Virus record (IMG/VR): IMGVR_UViG_3300046328_001334
Coordinates: 1-45,540 of that record
Direction: 5' to 3' (one strand)
DNA length: 45,540 nucleotides
Source: a virus
Below the pieces are notes generated by a model that did not search any database, had not been told where the DNA came from, and saw only the letters and a list, made by a program, of their open reading frames with translations. Made by a program: the position numbers and the translations under genes. Shown in pieces: positions 31,057 to 39,403 of this stretch; the stretch's first letter is position 1, and every line of letters starts with the position of its first letter.

Positions 31057-31421
31057 AACTAATTGATTTATAAATGTTTGTGGCTGTTACAGTAGTGTAA
31101 CAGTAGCTTTTTACTGTCACACTTTTTCTGTTACAGTGTGTTACAGCAATGTAACAGTTGCGGTGTTTTTTTGTGTTGCTGTCACAACCTTGAAAGCCTT
31201 ACTGTTATTGACTTTTATACCCTTTATTTTATTACTTGTTACAGTTGTAACAGTTAAAAAGAAAAGTGAGAAAACACCAGTAACGAGGCTGTGGCACGGC
31301 TTAAATGCGATTTTTGCCGCCGAGTGAATCCTACTACTACTACCCCTACTAGTAATGCAACGGCTGAAACTCAATAAAATCAGGGTGTGACAGTAATGTA
31401 ACAGTAGCATGTTTGGGTGTT
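31057..31421. other. Iteron-like repeat region, probable replication origin or control array
   Basis: 365 bases without a convincing gene. TGTAACAGT occurs at 31096, 31150, 31246 and 31397; TGTTACAGT at 31085, 31129 and 31237, TGTTACAGC at 31139, TGTGACAGT at 31386; reverse-type ACTGTCAC/CTGTCACA at 31031 (in the gene), 31113 and 31179. Neighbouring copies are 9-11 bases apart, about one helical turn, in four clusters. AT-rich stretches lie between clusters. It sits between replication genes. Open frames on both strands here are by-products of the repeats. Confidence 0.75.
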
Positions 31422-32030
31422 TTAGGTGGTAAATGGTTCAAATTCTCGTTGCTGTGGTGGTAAGTAGGGTAGCTTCAACCAGTCGAAGAATTCCTGCTCA
31501 CTTAACCACATAGGCGGTAGCTCACCATCAGGGTTAAGGCATTGCCATTTTACCTTGCCACTAGTTTCTGTGCGTAGGCAGTCTTTGGTTTTGCGCAAGC
31601 CCATATCGCTACCACACCAGCCAAGCTTTAGCCAGGCATTAGCAATTGCTTTGTGTGCATATACAGAACTACCTGTACGAATGGCCAACTGACGGTAATA
31701 GTCTTTTGGTTCTGGTAAAAACAAATCAAGCATAGCGCCACCCTTTAATTCAATCTGCATGTAGCGGCCAGTAATGTTACCCTTCACTATTTTAGTAGCC
31801 ATTTGGTCAATAGTGTTGCTGATGGCTATAGGAATACCATAAGTAGGCGTTTCGTTAAATAGCTTACCCGGCTGCTCTATAAATACTTTTCGAGGTATTG
31901 CTACTACTTCTACATCCTTCACCAATGGTCGCTCTCGTCTTATACTGCCTGCAATATCAATCGTGTCGCAGTGAGGTGCTAGCAACTCTACAATACGATT
32001 AGCAAGGCGCTGTGCTTCTAGTAATTGCAT
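31422..32030 (-). CDS. Minimal PolX-type nucleotidyltransferase
   Basis: 202 residues. Residues 27-43 (AGSIRRERPLVKDVEVV) give the Gly-Ser, the Arg-Arg and the acidic pair Asp39/Glu41 of the DNA polymerase beta (PolX) palm; Asp102 in MLDLFLP is the third acid. Length covers only the palm and thumb; there is no 8-kDa lyase domain and no PHP exonuclease. The second acid is Glu rather than the usual Asp. It lies between the iteron region and replication genes, so it may work in replication or end filling. It could also modify a non-DNA substrate. Confidence 0.75.
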   Translation of the reverse strand: MQLLEAQRLANRIVELLAPHCDTIDIAGSIRRERPLVKDVEVVAIPRKVFIEQPGKLFNETPTYGIPIAISNTIDQMATKIVKGNITGRYMQIELKGGAMLDLFLPEPKDYYRQLAIRTGSSVYAHKAIANAWLKLGWCGSDMGLRKTKDCLRTETSGKVKWQCLNPDGELPPMWLSEQEFFDWLKLPYLPPQQREFEPFTT

Positions 32031-32037
32031 GGGTTTT

Positions 32038-32337
32038 TTATAATTGGTGAATGATTTTGATGCCTAGAAGCTGTGCCAATGTGACTTCAATAACTGCGCC
32101 TTTACTTTGGTGGTAATTGTCTAGCGCAAATACTGCATCACATTGTAGCATAGCTATAATATCTTCTTTCATAAATTCTTCCCAACTTTTACCGTGATTG
32201 TGTGGTAAATCAATGGGGCTTACTGGTACATAGCCTATCGCAATCACTTGGCTTTTTGCTTCTTTAAAATTGGCTCTGTATACACTTTCTTCTAAGTCAC
32301 TTATTTTACCAGCGATGTAGCATTTAGGTATTTTCAT
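32038..32337 (-). CDS. DUF4406 protein, deoxyribosyltransferase-like
   Basis: 99 residues. Matches DUF4406: YIAGKISDLEE (7-17), GYVPVSPIDLPHNHGKSWEEFMKEDI (35-60), MLQCDAVFALDNYHQSKGAVIEVTLAQLLGI (63-93). The fold is that of nucleoside 2-deoxyribosyltransferases, so a role in nucleotide handling is plausible. Common in phage early regions. Confidence 0.85.
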   Translation of the reverse strand: MKIPKCYIAGKISDLEESVYRANFKEAKSQVIAIGYVPVSPIDLPHNHGKSWEEFMKEDIIAMLQCDAVFALDNYHQSKGAVIEVTLAQLLGIKIIHQL

Positions 32338-32353
32338 GGTGTTGTTAGTTTTA

Positions 32354-32635
32354 CTATTTTAAACCTGGTCTCGCAATGCCATATGGACTACGATTGCTGT
32401 AAATGGCTGGTGGACGTTGTGTTTTTTGTACAATAGATGGCTTGTTTCTTATAGGATTGCGCTTTTTCTCATTTACTTGTTTTTGATGAAACCGCTTCTT
32501 AGCAGCTTCATAAATGAGATTGATGGTAGGCATATCGCTATCTAGTTCAGCGGCTATTTTACGAAGTGGTTTCTGCTCTTCGGTAACAGCTTGCCATACT
32601 AGCTGCATTACTTCTTCAGTATAAATTTTAGGCAT
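32354..32635 (-). CDS. Small HTH-type protein
   Basis: 93 residues. Residues 5-42 (YTEEVMQLVWQAVTEEQKPLRKIAAELDSDMPTINL) look like a helix-turn-helix of the kind that reads TxREIAxxLG in phage regulators; the tail is Arg/Lys/Pro-rich and likely disordered. Probably binds DNA. 2 bases separate it from the next upstream gene. Confidence 0.6.
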   Translation of the reverse strand: MPKIYTEEVMQLVWQAVTEEQKPLRKIAAELDSDMPTINLIYEAAKKRFHQKQVNEKKRNPIRNKPSIVQKTQRPPAIYSNRSPYGIARPGLK

Positions 32636-32637
32636 GG

Positions 32638-33018
32638 TTACAGGTTTATGAATTTGAGATAGGGACGAGGTGTAAAATCAGCATCAGTAAAACAGTTTGT
32701 TGTAATAACTAATTCGGGTCTTTTAATTTCAAACGAGTCTGTACCCTTTCTATTTACTATAAGATTTTCGGCTGTAATTAATAGCTTCAAGCAATCTTTA
32801 CGGCTTACATCATCTAGCAGGATGATTTCTGTTTCTTCGGTAAGCCGTGACGTCCAGAAATCAGATAAAATATCATGGCCTTGTAGGCAATAGGCATTTT
32901 TTCCCTCAGTCATTTGTATTGCTTTGCTAGTTTTACCACTTGCTGGTGGCCCAGTAATAATTGTAACAGGATTGGTGTTTCTAGTTTGATCAGGTGAGTG
33001 AAATGGAACTGTTCTCAT
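32638..33018 (-). CDS. Small P-loop ATPase
   Basis: 126 residues. Walker A GPPASGKT (23-30) and Walker B EIILLDD (about 65-71); then ELVITTNCFTDAD, where an Asn-rich sensor-like strand follows. Too short for a full helicase, so it may be a loader or accessory factor for the neighbouring SF3 helicase, like small phage DnaC-type or DUF proteins. The start lies 17 bases after the helicase stop. Confidence 0.7.
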   Translation of the reverse strand: MRTVPFHSPDQTRNTNPVTIITGPPASGKTSKAIQMTEGKNAYCLQGHDILSDFWTSRLTEETEIILLDDVSRKDCLKLLITAENLIVNRKGTDSFEIKRPELVITTNCFTDADFTPRPYLKFINL

Positions 33019-33035
33019 ATTTGGTGGTTTTATTA

Positions 33036-35543
33036 TTAAAATGGTAATTCTTCGTTCCCTTGTGGTGGACCAGGGTATTCTAGTTTTTCATCGCTCTTTG
33101 CCGTCATTTCGTTTAGTTGTGCATCCTCGGCACTTACGGCTATGGTGGCAATATCATCTGGTGTTAAAAATTGTTCTCGCTTAAAAATGTATGGGCGGCC
33201 ATTTCTGGTTACATCTATCCGCATGGCTTCGTCTTGGCCATTAGCACCTACCTTTTTACCCCACTTAGGAAATGTGTGACGCTTTGGTGTGTATTTTTTT
33301 ATTTGGTTGCCAAACAAATCTTTTTTAGCAGGATCAAATACATAATACTGCTCGGCTTTAATTTCATCCTTTAGTATTTTTTCTATGTAGTTGGCTTCGT
33401 AGCGGCCTTTAAAAAACTCTTCGTGTATATCCTGCCTAGTCATCATTATTTCTTCAACCCCAAAATCAAAAAACATGTCCTTCAACTTCTGCAGTATCTC
33501 TTTTTTAGGCGTGCTGCCACTGTTGGCCACAACACGTTTTAAGGCTTCTGTTTTTAATAGGCTAGGGTAAAACCACATTCTATTTAGCTTCTCGGTAGTA
33601 AGCTTTCGGTGGTTTAAGAACGATAAGAAGGCTGGAATTTCTTCGGCCATATTATCCAATATGTTCGGGTTTTCGGTTTTAAGTACTGGCACTTTATTGA
33701 CCCAATAACGAATGTCATCATCGGTCATGTAGATAAAGTTTTCCTCGTTGTTGGTAATAAAAATGAACTTGATGAAACAGTCAATTTCTGTTTGATCCTT
33801 ACCCTTTGCATTCAGGGTGATTTTCTTAGCAGTAGATAAACTCTTTACTTTTTCAATAACTGCGTGCTTGTCAATCTTTGTTTCGTCACACGCTACTATC
33901 AGCTTAGTACACCAGTGGGCATTAAAGTCGCCAGCTAAATCCTGATTACCTACAATGGCGCAATTGCTAGCAAACATTAAGCGTAGCAGATTGGCAAAGG
34001 TTGATTTACCTGTATTATTTTCTTTACTTACCAAACACAAGATGGGCAGCTTCTCAGTAGGCCGTTGGTACAGCACTTGTATATAATCTAAACCAAGCTC
34101 TAAGTTGGTATATGTTTTTTTCTCTTTGCTAATGGGGTGTGTAAATGGTATTTCACGTTCGCCAAACAAGTGCTTTAAGTAGCTCATAATGGTTGGACAA
34201 TCTGCTTCTGTGCATGGCTCATCATCCGGCTCGTAGTCAAGCTTTTGATACACATTAAAGCAGCCATCATAACTTGGTTGGTAGTTTACGTGGTCAGGTA
34301 CATTTATAAAATCTTCGTATTTAATTACGTGCTTTATAAACGTTTTACCATGATCATCGGTGATGGTGGTTTTTTGGCGGCTTTTAAATACGGTTTCGTA
34401 TTGCTTATGTGCGTTCTGGCGCTTTACCCACTTGTAATAACTGTCACCAACTCTAAAGTATTTATTGGCATCACCAGGAATAATAATTTCACATTCGCCT
34501 TTGTCTTCATTATAGCGGTATTTGGTGCCGTTAAATAAAAAGTCGCTGCTTTTAAGCCAAGTATTGCGCTGTACATGGTGCAGGTAAAATTCTACTACGT
34601 TACCAAGGTTAAATAATTTTCGCACCTTGCTTAAGCCTGCATCTACATTGTACTTAGCAAACCATTCACCCGGCTTACTTACTTGGGTAATGTCATTAAC
34701 TATTTCATCAATACTATTAGGGCAAGCCACTAAAATATCATCAAGCCCCTTATATTGCTCACGAGGTGTACGATCGTTAAGGTCTTTAATAAAATTCTGT
34801 TGTTCCCAAATGCTATCGGTATTTACAAAGAAGAAAAACTTGTCTACCTTATAATCATCTAGCAATATTTTAAACGCATTGATACTAGCAAAAAACGATG
34901 AAGGCCGCTTGTATAGATCAATTTTGTTTTTCGGGTCTGAAGCTTTGTTGCTTAAATCCAAACAGTCACCATCAACCAAGTACACCACACGCTGCACATC
35001 GCAAGCATGCATTAGCTTGAGGATTTCTTCGTGCAATGCACCAGTTTCTTTACTCTTCATGTGGGTGATAGAAGCAAGGCCCACAATGTCAATGCCATGC
35101 ATACCACCTTTAAAAGCTTTAAAAAAACCTTCGGTAATAAATAGCGTGTGTATTTTCTGTTTCTGCTCGTATTTATCTACTAAGTGTGGCGGGAAAAATG
35201 GGTAGCTACCATGCCCTTTAGGCATTAAGTATTTGGTTTCGCTGCCACCTTTTTCAATAGGGTGCTCAAGGCGAATAATAGACCAGTGGCGGCTATACCT
35301 ACTAGCTTCTGTTTTAATAGTGACTAACTCTCTACTAAGTGTGTACACGATAATTTCAATGCCCTTATCGTGTTTTCTAAATATTTCAACGGCTCTTTTA
35401 GATGCAATAAAATTGCCCTTTTCATCCGTCGCTTGATTGCCTTTTTCATCCGTAGAAAAAAGTAACTCAATCTGATTGTTCTCTGGCGTAATGCCAAGTT
35501 TGGCCATACGGTCATCGTAGTAACTATTTATCTCTTGATTCAT
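33036..35543 (-). CDS. Primase-helicase with TOPRIM and SF3 helicase domains
   Basis: 835 residues. Residues about 130-260 look TOPRIM-like (DUF3854 type): HTLFITEGFFKAF with the Glu, then RVVYLVDGDCLD with the acidic pair. Around 500-640 is the superfamily 3 helicase (DUF5906 type): Walker A KENNTGKST (about 510), Walker B KLIVACDE (about 540), and FIFITNNEE as motif C. The C-terminus has a winged-helix-like part. This is the main phage replication enzyme. It is followed by the small ATPase and preceded by a short gene 8 bases away. Confidence 0.85.
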   Translation of the reverse strand: MNQEINSYYDDRMAKLGITPENNQIELLFSTDEKGNQATDEKGNFIASKRAVEIFRKHDKGIEIIVYTLSRELVTIKTEASRYSRHWSIIRLEHPIEKGGSETKYLMPKGHGSYPFFPPHLVDKYEQKQKIHTLFITEGFFKAFKGGMHGIDIVGLASITHMKSKETGALHEEILKLMHACDVQRVVYLVDGDCLDLSNKASDPKNKIDLYKRPSSFFASINAFKILLDDYKVDKFFFFVNTDSIWEQQNFIKDLNDRTPREQYKGLDDILVACPNSIDEIVNDITQVSKPGEWFAKYNVDAGLSKVRKLFNLGNVVEFYLHHVQRNTWLKSSDFLFNGTKYRYNEDKGECEIIIPGDANKYFRVGDSYYKWVKRQNAHKQYETVFKSRQKTTITDDHGKTFIKHVIKYEDFINVPDHVNYQPSYDGCFNVYQKLDYEPDDEPCTEADCPTIMSYLKHLFGEREIPFTHPISKEKKTYTNLELGLDYIQVLYQRPTEKLPILCLVSKENNTGKSTFANLLRLMFASNCAIVGNQDLAGDFNAHWCTKLIVACDETKIDKHAVIEKVKSLSTAKKITLNAKGKDQTEIDCFIKFIFITNNEENFIYMTDDDIRYWVNKVPVLKTENPNILDNMAEEIPAFLSFLNHRKLTTEKLNRMWFYPSLLKTEALKRVVANSGSTPKKEILQKLKDMFFDFGVEEIMMTRQDIHEEFFKGRYEANYIEKILKDEIKAEQYYVFDPAKKDLFGNQIKKYTPKRHTFPKWGKKVGANGQDEAMRIDVTRNGRPYIFKREQFLTPDDIATIAVSAEDAQLNEMTAKSDEKLEYPGPPQGNEELPF

Positions 35544-35551
35544 TGGTGGGG

Positions 35552-35860
35552 CTAGTGCTTAGGCTTTGGGAAAAAAGAAGAATGGGATTTGTAAATGGTA
35601 AACATGAATCTGCCACCAACACCTGAGAGTGTTATACCGCCATTTGGTAAGTTATCATCCCACCAACTGAATTTGTAAGGCTTACAGCGAGGGTTATTCT
35701 TGTTACATTCTTCTAATGCATGAAGCATTTCTTTCTTAAAAGCATCTAGCTCTATATCTGCCACCAATACACGATTGTATTGAATAAGCACTTCGTTGAT
35801 GGCTTTTTCAAGATTATTAGTAAGCGCAAGGCCAAAGCCTTTGAAGGATAGGTAATACAT
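35552..35860 (-). CDS. Hypothetical early protein
   Basis: 102 residues. N-terminal helix-rich (LEKAINEVLIQYNRVLVADIELDAFKKEMLHALEECNKNN), then a beta hairpin SWWDDNLPNGGITLSGVGGRFMFTIYKS. Not recognised. It is placed between the recombinase and primase genes with 2- and 8-base gaps, so it belongs to the same operon. Confidence 0.6.
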   Translation of the reverse strand: MYYLSFKGFGLALTNNLEKAINEVLIQYNRVLVADIELDAFKKEMLHALEECNKNNPRCKPYKFSWWDDNLPNGGITLSGVGGRFMFTIYKSHSSFFPKPKH

Positions 35861-35862
35861 TG

Positions 35863-37470
35863 TTAAGCAGTTTTAAGCTGCTGAACAAAAAGAAGTAAGT
35901 TTGTAAGTGAATTAAAAGCATTTGAGGGTTCGATTATAGTCCCTTCAAGTCCACTTTTAAAATTTCTTTCCAAACTGAAGGGTTGTTGGTCTAAAACCAA
36001 CAGCCCTTTTTCTTTCATTATCAGCGTGTTGTGAGTAAATATTGGCATCATGTAAGGGGTTCGATACGTTCCCCCAGAATAGTACAAACGTGAGTCGAAC
36101 CCCAGCCTTATAAGCTGTTGCTTATCGTTTGTACTACCAATTTCATATAAATAATGTAGGTCAGAAAGCTTTTCCAATTCGTCTTGAACCAAATACCAAA
36201 TATGTTTTTCTTCCTGTTGTAATTTGTCAAGCTGTGCATTTACAGCTATGCGTTGCTGGCTATGGTGACTGTGCCAACGTTGATAGCTTTCAAAATTCAA
36301 TTGGTTAGCTATCCATTTTTCTTCTACACTGTACAATTTGGCTTCGCAGTCTTCTAAATCTTTAGCAAGTTGCTTAATTCGGTGTTTGTTTTCCTTTTGC
36401 TCAACTTCTAAATCAACAGTAGTTTGGTGCTTTATGGCTGTGATCAGGCGCTGTGGTAGGCTCATAAGCTTTAAAACTTCCACAAGCTGGCCATGCGCTT
36501 TCTTTACACTTAGGTTTAAGTGTGTAGAGGTAGCACATTTGTAATAGAAGAATTTACCACCGTGGCGGCCTGTACTGGCTGCACCGGTTACTGCTTTACC
36601 GCAGTGGCACTTTAAAACCCCACGCAGTGGCATTTCATCGCTTACAATAACCTTGGTGGTACCACCCTTTAATTTATGCTGAGTGGCTAGCCATTGTGTA
36701 CGGCTTATGATAGGCTCATGGCTTGCTTCTACAATTTCGGCTGGTTTGTCTTGGTAAGCTTTCACCGTTAATAAACTGGTGTAAGCTTGCCTAGTGAGTA
36801 TTTTGGTAATGGCGCTATTGCCACTTTGTGTAAAGCCCATTGCAGTAGCTTGCTTGCGTATTTCTAGGATAGGCACATCTGCATTGTATGCGTCAAAAAT
36901 GAAGCGTACAATTTTAGCCGGCTTTTCATCTATTACCAAAATGGGTACTTTCTTCTCGTTCAGTACCTTTTTGTAGCCAAATGGTGCTGCGCCTATATAG
37001 CGGCCTTCTTTCTTCTTAGCTGTGTAAATGCCTGCGTTTATTTTACCTGCACGACGAATATTATCATCTTCAGCTAGTAACAACTGCAAGCCAGTACGAA
37101 AAAAAGAACCGGGATTAGTATAGTCAAATGTTAACCCTTCATTTACACCTACAATTTGAATACGATACAACTTCTGCAATTGCTTTATCATGGTAATGGC
37201 TTCGCCAGCATCACGACTAAACCTGTCAAGCTCTTGCACCACCAAATAGTTTACGCTTTTATGGTGCTTTTGAATAAAGGCTTTTAGCTTGGCCATATCG
37301 GGCCTATCAAATGTTTTGGCGCTGTAGCCTTCATCGGTAAACGTATCTATCACCGTAACATTATTCCTCTCGCACCACTCTAAGGTGCGCATGTCCTGAC
37401 CTTGGATTGAGAAGTGGCTTTGTTTGTCGGTTGAGATGCGTAGGTAACGGATGGCTGTTTTCTGAATCAT
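35863..37470 (-). CDS. Large serine recombinase (integrase)
   Basis: 535 residues. N-terminal resolvase domain with catalytic Ser13 (YLRISTDKQS) and QELDRFSRD at 79-87. Recombinase domain about 150-250 (GAAPFGYKKV). Zinc ribbon with LKCHCGKAVTG and a later YYKCATSTH, then a long coiled coil (about 350-430), as in integrases that use attP/attB. It would integrate and, with a partner, excise the phage. It is co-oriented with the early genes and overlaps the preceding small ORF by 110 bases. No attachment site could be identified from a single sequence. Confidence 0.93.
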   Translation of the reverse strand: MIQKTAIRYLRISTDKQSHFSIQGQDMRTLEWCERNNVTVIDTFTDEGYSAKTFDRPDMAKLKAFIQKHHKSVNYLVVQELDRFSRDAGEAITMIKQLQKLYRIQIVGVNEGLTFDYTNPGSFFRTGLQLLLAEDDNIRRAGKINAGIYTAKKKEGRYIGAAPFGYKKVLNEKKVPILVIDEKPAKIVRFIFDAYNADVPILEIRKQATAMGFTQSGNSAITKILTRQAYTSLLTVKAYQDKPAEIVEASHEPIISRTQWLATQHKLKGGTTKVIVSDEMPLRGVLKCHCGKAVTGAASTGRHGGKFFYYKCATSTHLNLSVKKAHGQLVEVLKLMSLPQRLITAIKHQTTVDLEVEQKENKHRIKQLAKDLEDCEAKLYSVEEKWIANQLNFESYQRWHSHHSQQRIAVNAQLDKLQQEEKHIWYLVQDELEKLSDLHYLYEIGSTNDKQQLIRLGFDSRLYYSGGTYRTPYMMPIFTHNTLIMKEKGLLVLDQQPFSLERNFKSGLEGTIIEPSNAFNSLTNLLLFVQQLKTA

Positions 37471-37591
37471 AAGCTTTGCTTTTGCAATGGGTAATGATGG
37501 CTTTAGAAAATAAAGCTACGATTTGCAATTCATCGTTGCTTAACGAATTTTCGGTGGTGGTAAGGGATAATATTTTGGCATTAGTTTGCAT
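37361..37591 (-). CDS. Small ORF overlapping the integrase start
   Basis: 76 residues, MQTNAKILSLTTTENSLSNDELQIVALFSKAIITHC..., helical in the first 40 residues, then an unstructured end read from the integrase 5' end in another frame (110-base overlap). The first part looks like real protein sequence, so it may be a short leader or regulator of the integrase. A shadow ORF cannot be excluded. Confidence 0.4.
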   Translation of the reverse strand: MQTNAKILSLTTTENSLSNDELQIVALFSKAIITHCKSKAYDSENSHPLPTHLNRQTKPLLNPRSGHAHLRVVREE

Positions 37592-37610
37592 TTTGTTGTT
37601 TTAAAAATTT

Positions 37611-37632
37611 GAGCAGGGTAGAAACCCCGCTC
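37611..37632 (-). terminator. Terminator after the tRNA
   Basis: GAGCGGGG / CCCTGCTC stem (one G-U pair) with a 6-base loop followed by AAATTTTT on the minus strand. It separates the tRNA from the integrase region. Confidence 0.7.
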
Positions 37633-37670
37633 GTGAACTTAAAAATCCTAAACCCTAAACCCGAAAACAG

Positions 37671-37743
37671 TTGCGCAGGTTGGATTCGAACCAACGACCT
37701 CTAGGATATGAGCCTAGCGAGCCGACCGCTGCTCTACAGCGCT
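37671..37743 (-). tRNA. tRNA-Met (anticodon CAU)
   Basis: 73 bases without an encoded CCA. D stem GAGC/GCTC with GG in the loop, anticodon stem CTAGG/CCTAG around CTCATAT, a 5-base variable loop, and T stem GTTGG/CCAAC with loop TTCGAAT. The acceptor stem AGCGCTG/CTGCGCA has two mismatches (positions 1-72 and 6-67), so function may be reduced or the ends edited. An Ile reading after lysidine modification of the CAU is possible. Encoded in the early region directly upstream of the integrase unit. Confidence 0.9.
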
Positions 37744-37756
37744 TATCTATTACCTG

Positions 37757-38122
37757 CTAACCATTTATTATCTTACACATTAAATGCCCGTAACGATTAT
37801 GCTGCTTATGCAAATCTTGCCATTGGTTATAAGATTCTTCTGGTAATGCCTTTAGGTCTAGATGGTTTACATTATGGTGTATAAACACTTGCTCCATGCT
37901 TTTGCTGATAGCATCGGTTTTATGAAACAGGGCGGCCAGTTTATCGCCTTTACTTGGCAGGTCTTTTATTTCCTCCAATATATCTTTATAGGCACAGTCG
38001 CTACACCAATTTTGCTCTGCCCAAAACGATATTGCACCTGTTCTTTGCATGTACACATGTAAATCTTTATCTGTACAGCCACATTCTTTGCAGGTTTGCA
38101 CAGGTTTTTTTGTCTTTGCCAT
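37757..38122 (-). CDS. Zinc-finger-like early protein
   Basis: 121 residues. Cys pairs CKECGC (11-16) and WCSDC (40-44) would bind a zinc ion; the rest is helical and His-rich (FIHHNVNHLDLKALPEESYNQWQDLHKQHNRYGHLM). Possible nucleic-acid or protein-binding role. It shares one base with the previous gene, so the pair is coupled. It sits 14 bases before the tRNA. Confidence 0.65.
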   Translation of the reverse strand: MAKTKKPVQTCKECGCTDKDLHVYMQRTGAISFWAEQNWCSDCAYKDILEEIKDLPSKGDKLAALFHKTDAISKSMEQVFIHHNVNHLDLKALPEESYNQWQDLHKQHNRYGHLMCKIING

Positions 38123-38442
38123 TACCTTATTTTTTTAGCTTTTTTAATAACCGTTTTACGGTCTATTTTCTTTTCATCTACCACTACTGGTAGTGTAGCC
38201 ATTAGTTCTTCTAAAGGGGTTTCGGCAACTTCTGTAGGCTCTGTAGCAAATACCCTATCGTATGGGTTAGATAGGTTTTTGATAAACGCCTTAGCTTCTG
38301 CCTGTGTATCAAAAATTTCAGCATCTACCTTTTGAGTGCTGTATTCTGCTTGTAGCTTATTGGCGGCAGTTTTACCTGTGCCAAATAAGTAACGCTTTTG
38401 GCGGCCTACAAATGTGGTTACGATGTATTTAGTGGCTGTCAT
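38122..38442 (-). CDS. Hypothetical early protein
   Basis: 106 residues. N-terminal beta part (KYIVTTFVGRQKRYLFGTG), then a helix with DTQAEAKAFIKNL, also seen as DTEKEAKAFLV in the 43675-43992 product, and a Lys-rich tail. The shared short motif suggests the two are distantly related. Function unknown. Confidence 0.6.
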   Translation of the reverse strand: MTATKYIVTTFVGRQKRYLFGTGKTAANKLQAEYSTQKVDAEIFDTQAEAKAFIKNLSNPYDRVFATEPTEVAETPLEELMATLPVVVDEKKIDRKTVIKKAKKIR

Positions 38443-38566
38443 GCTGGTGCTTTTTAAGTTGTTTACGATCGGTAATGGCTATGTAAGCCAACCAGGCTAC
38501 AAGGCCAAGCGTAAGGGCTAGTATTACTAGCAGCCAGTACACCAGTGTGTTGTGTTGCAGTGTCAT
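38429..38566 (-). CDS. Short membrane protein, 45 residues
   Basis: ATG at 38566, stop at 38429-38431. The product begins MTLQHNTLVYW, then a single hydrophobic helix of about 20 residues (LLVILALTLGLVAWLAYIAI), then a charged His/Lys tail. It overlaps the start of the next gene by 14 bases and fills what would otherwise be a 138-base gap. The clean single-span pattern supports it as a real small gene. Confidence 0.6.
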   Translation of the reverse strand: MTLQHNTLVYWLLVILALTLGLVAWLAYIAITDRKQLKKHQHDSH

Positions 38567-38580
38567 GTTTTGGGTTTGGT

Positions 38581-38910
38581 TTAGTAGTAAATGTTTATTT
38601 CGGTTTTACCAAAAGCTTCCATTTCGGCTCTGTACACTCTTTCGGCTTCTTCGCTTATAAAAACCTGTTCCATTTTAGCATTATAAGTAGGTACTAAAAG
38701 AATGTCGCCATTGTCATCCTTCTTTACAAAACTTGCATTGAGTGCGTCTACAGTTTCTTTAAAATACTGCAATGCAATAGCATTTGCTCTGTAGAATAAC
38801 ATTACCTGTGCTTTGTTGCTATAAGCAAACCATGGTGAAGCTTTGCTTTGCTTTAAAATGTCTAGTTCAATAGCAATAAGCTGTTGAATTGTGCCTTTGT
38901 AACTGTTCAT
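38581..38910 (-). CDS. Hypothetical early protein
   Basis: 109 residues, helical at the start (GTIQQLIAIELDILKQSKASPWFAYSNKAQVMLFYRANAIALQYF) and acidic near the end. It is bounded by a terminator upstream (38940-38960). No family recognised. Confidence 0.6.
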   Translation of the reverse strand: MNSYKGTIQQLIAIELDILKQSKASPWFAYSNKAQVMLFYRANAIALQYFKETVDALNASFVKKDDNGDILLVPTYNAKMEQVFISEEAERVYRAEMEAFGKTEINIYY

Positions 38911-38939
38911 CTGTTTTGGGATTGTTAAGATTTAAAAAT

Positions 38940-38960
38940 GTGCCACCGAGAATGTGGCAC
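38940..38960 (-). terminator. Terminator within the early region
   Basis: GTGCCAC / GTGGCAC perfect 7-bp stem with a 7-base loop, followed by ATTTTTAAAT on the minus strand, after the stop of the 38993 gene. Confidence 0.75.
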
Positions 38961-38992
38961 CTGATCACTTGCACATATATAGGGGGAACTTG

Positions 38993-39403
38993 CTAGGGGT
39001 TACTGATGGCTTGGCGGTAGTCTATTAAACGTTGCTCCATAAACCTAGCCATGTAGCCAGCATGCGCTGCGTAGTTGCGCTGCTGCCATTGGTATACTAC
39101 ATGTACCATTTCGGTACTGGGTTTTAGGCCATCTTTTATATGATCGGCATAATTGGTTTTAAGCCAGCCGCAAAACTTTGCTGCATTCACACCACTAGTA
39201 GGTAGGCTTAGTGTATCACGAATGCCATCTAAACGCAAAGTTTTTATCGCTACTATTTTGGCTTCACCCATGTTTACACCATCTAGTGTAATGTCGTGTA
39301 CGTCATGTAAAAAATATTTATCATCATCACGCAAGCGAATAGTTTGGAAATAATCGGGAAAAATTTTACCACCCCAGTTTGAGGAAAATTTGGTTGTAGG
39401 CAT
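38993..39403 (-). CDS. Hypothetical early protein
   Basis: 136 residues. Beta-rich N-terminus (IFPDYFQTIRLRDDDKYFLHDVHDITLDGV), later helices with WLKTNYADHI and VVYQWQQRNYAAHAGYMARFMEQRL. Not recognised. Its start codon is preceded by the 13-base sequence TTAAAACAATACA (39407-39419, minus strand), the same sequence that precedes the repressor start. Confidence 0.6.
   Translation of the reverse strand: MPTTKFSSNWGGKIFPDYFQTIRLRDDDKYFLHDVHDITLDGVNMGEAKIVAIKTLRLDGIRDTLSLPTSGVNAAKFCGWLKTNYADHIKDGLKPSTEMVHVVYQWQQRNYAAHAGYMARFMEQRLIDYRQAISNP

Noticed and set aside
31085-31405. The TGTnACAGT array considered as a CRISPR or transposon end
   Set aside because: Repeats are only 8-9 bases, in both orientations, with no uniform spacers, and no cas or transposase genes are present.
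31136-31410. Open frames on both strands (63 and 89 codons) in the non-coding region at 31.1-31.4 kb
   Set aside because: They are built from the TGTnACAGT repeats, have unlikely composition, and overlap each other almost fully.
37671-37743. The tRNA as the phage attachment site
   Set aside because: The recombinase is of the serine type, which rarely uses tRNA genes, and no duplicate 3' end of this tRNA is found in the window.
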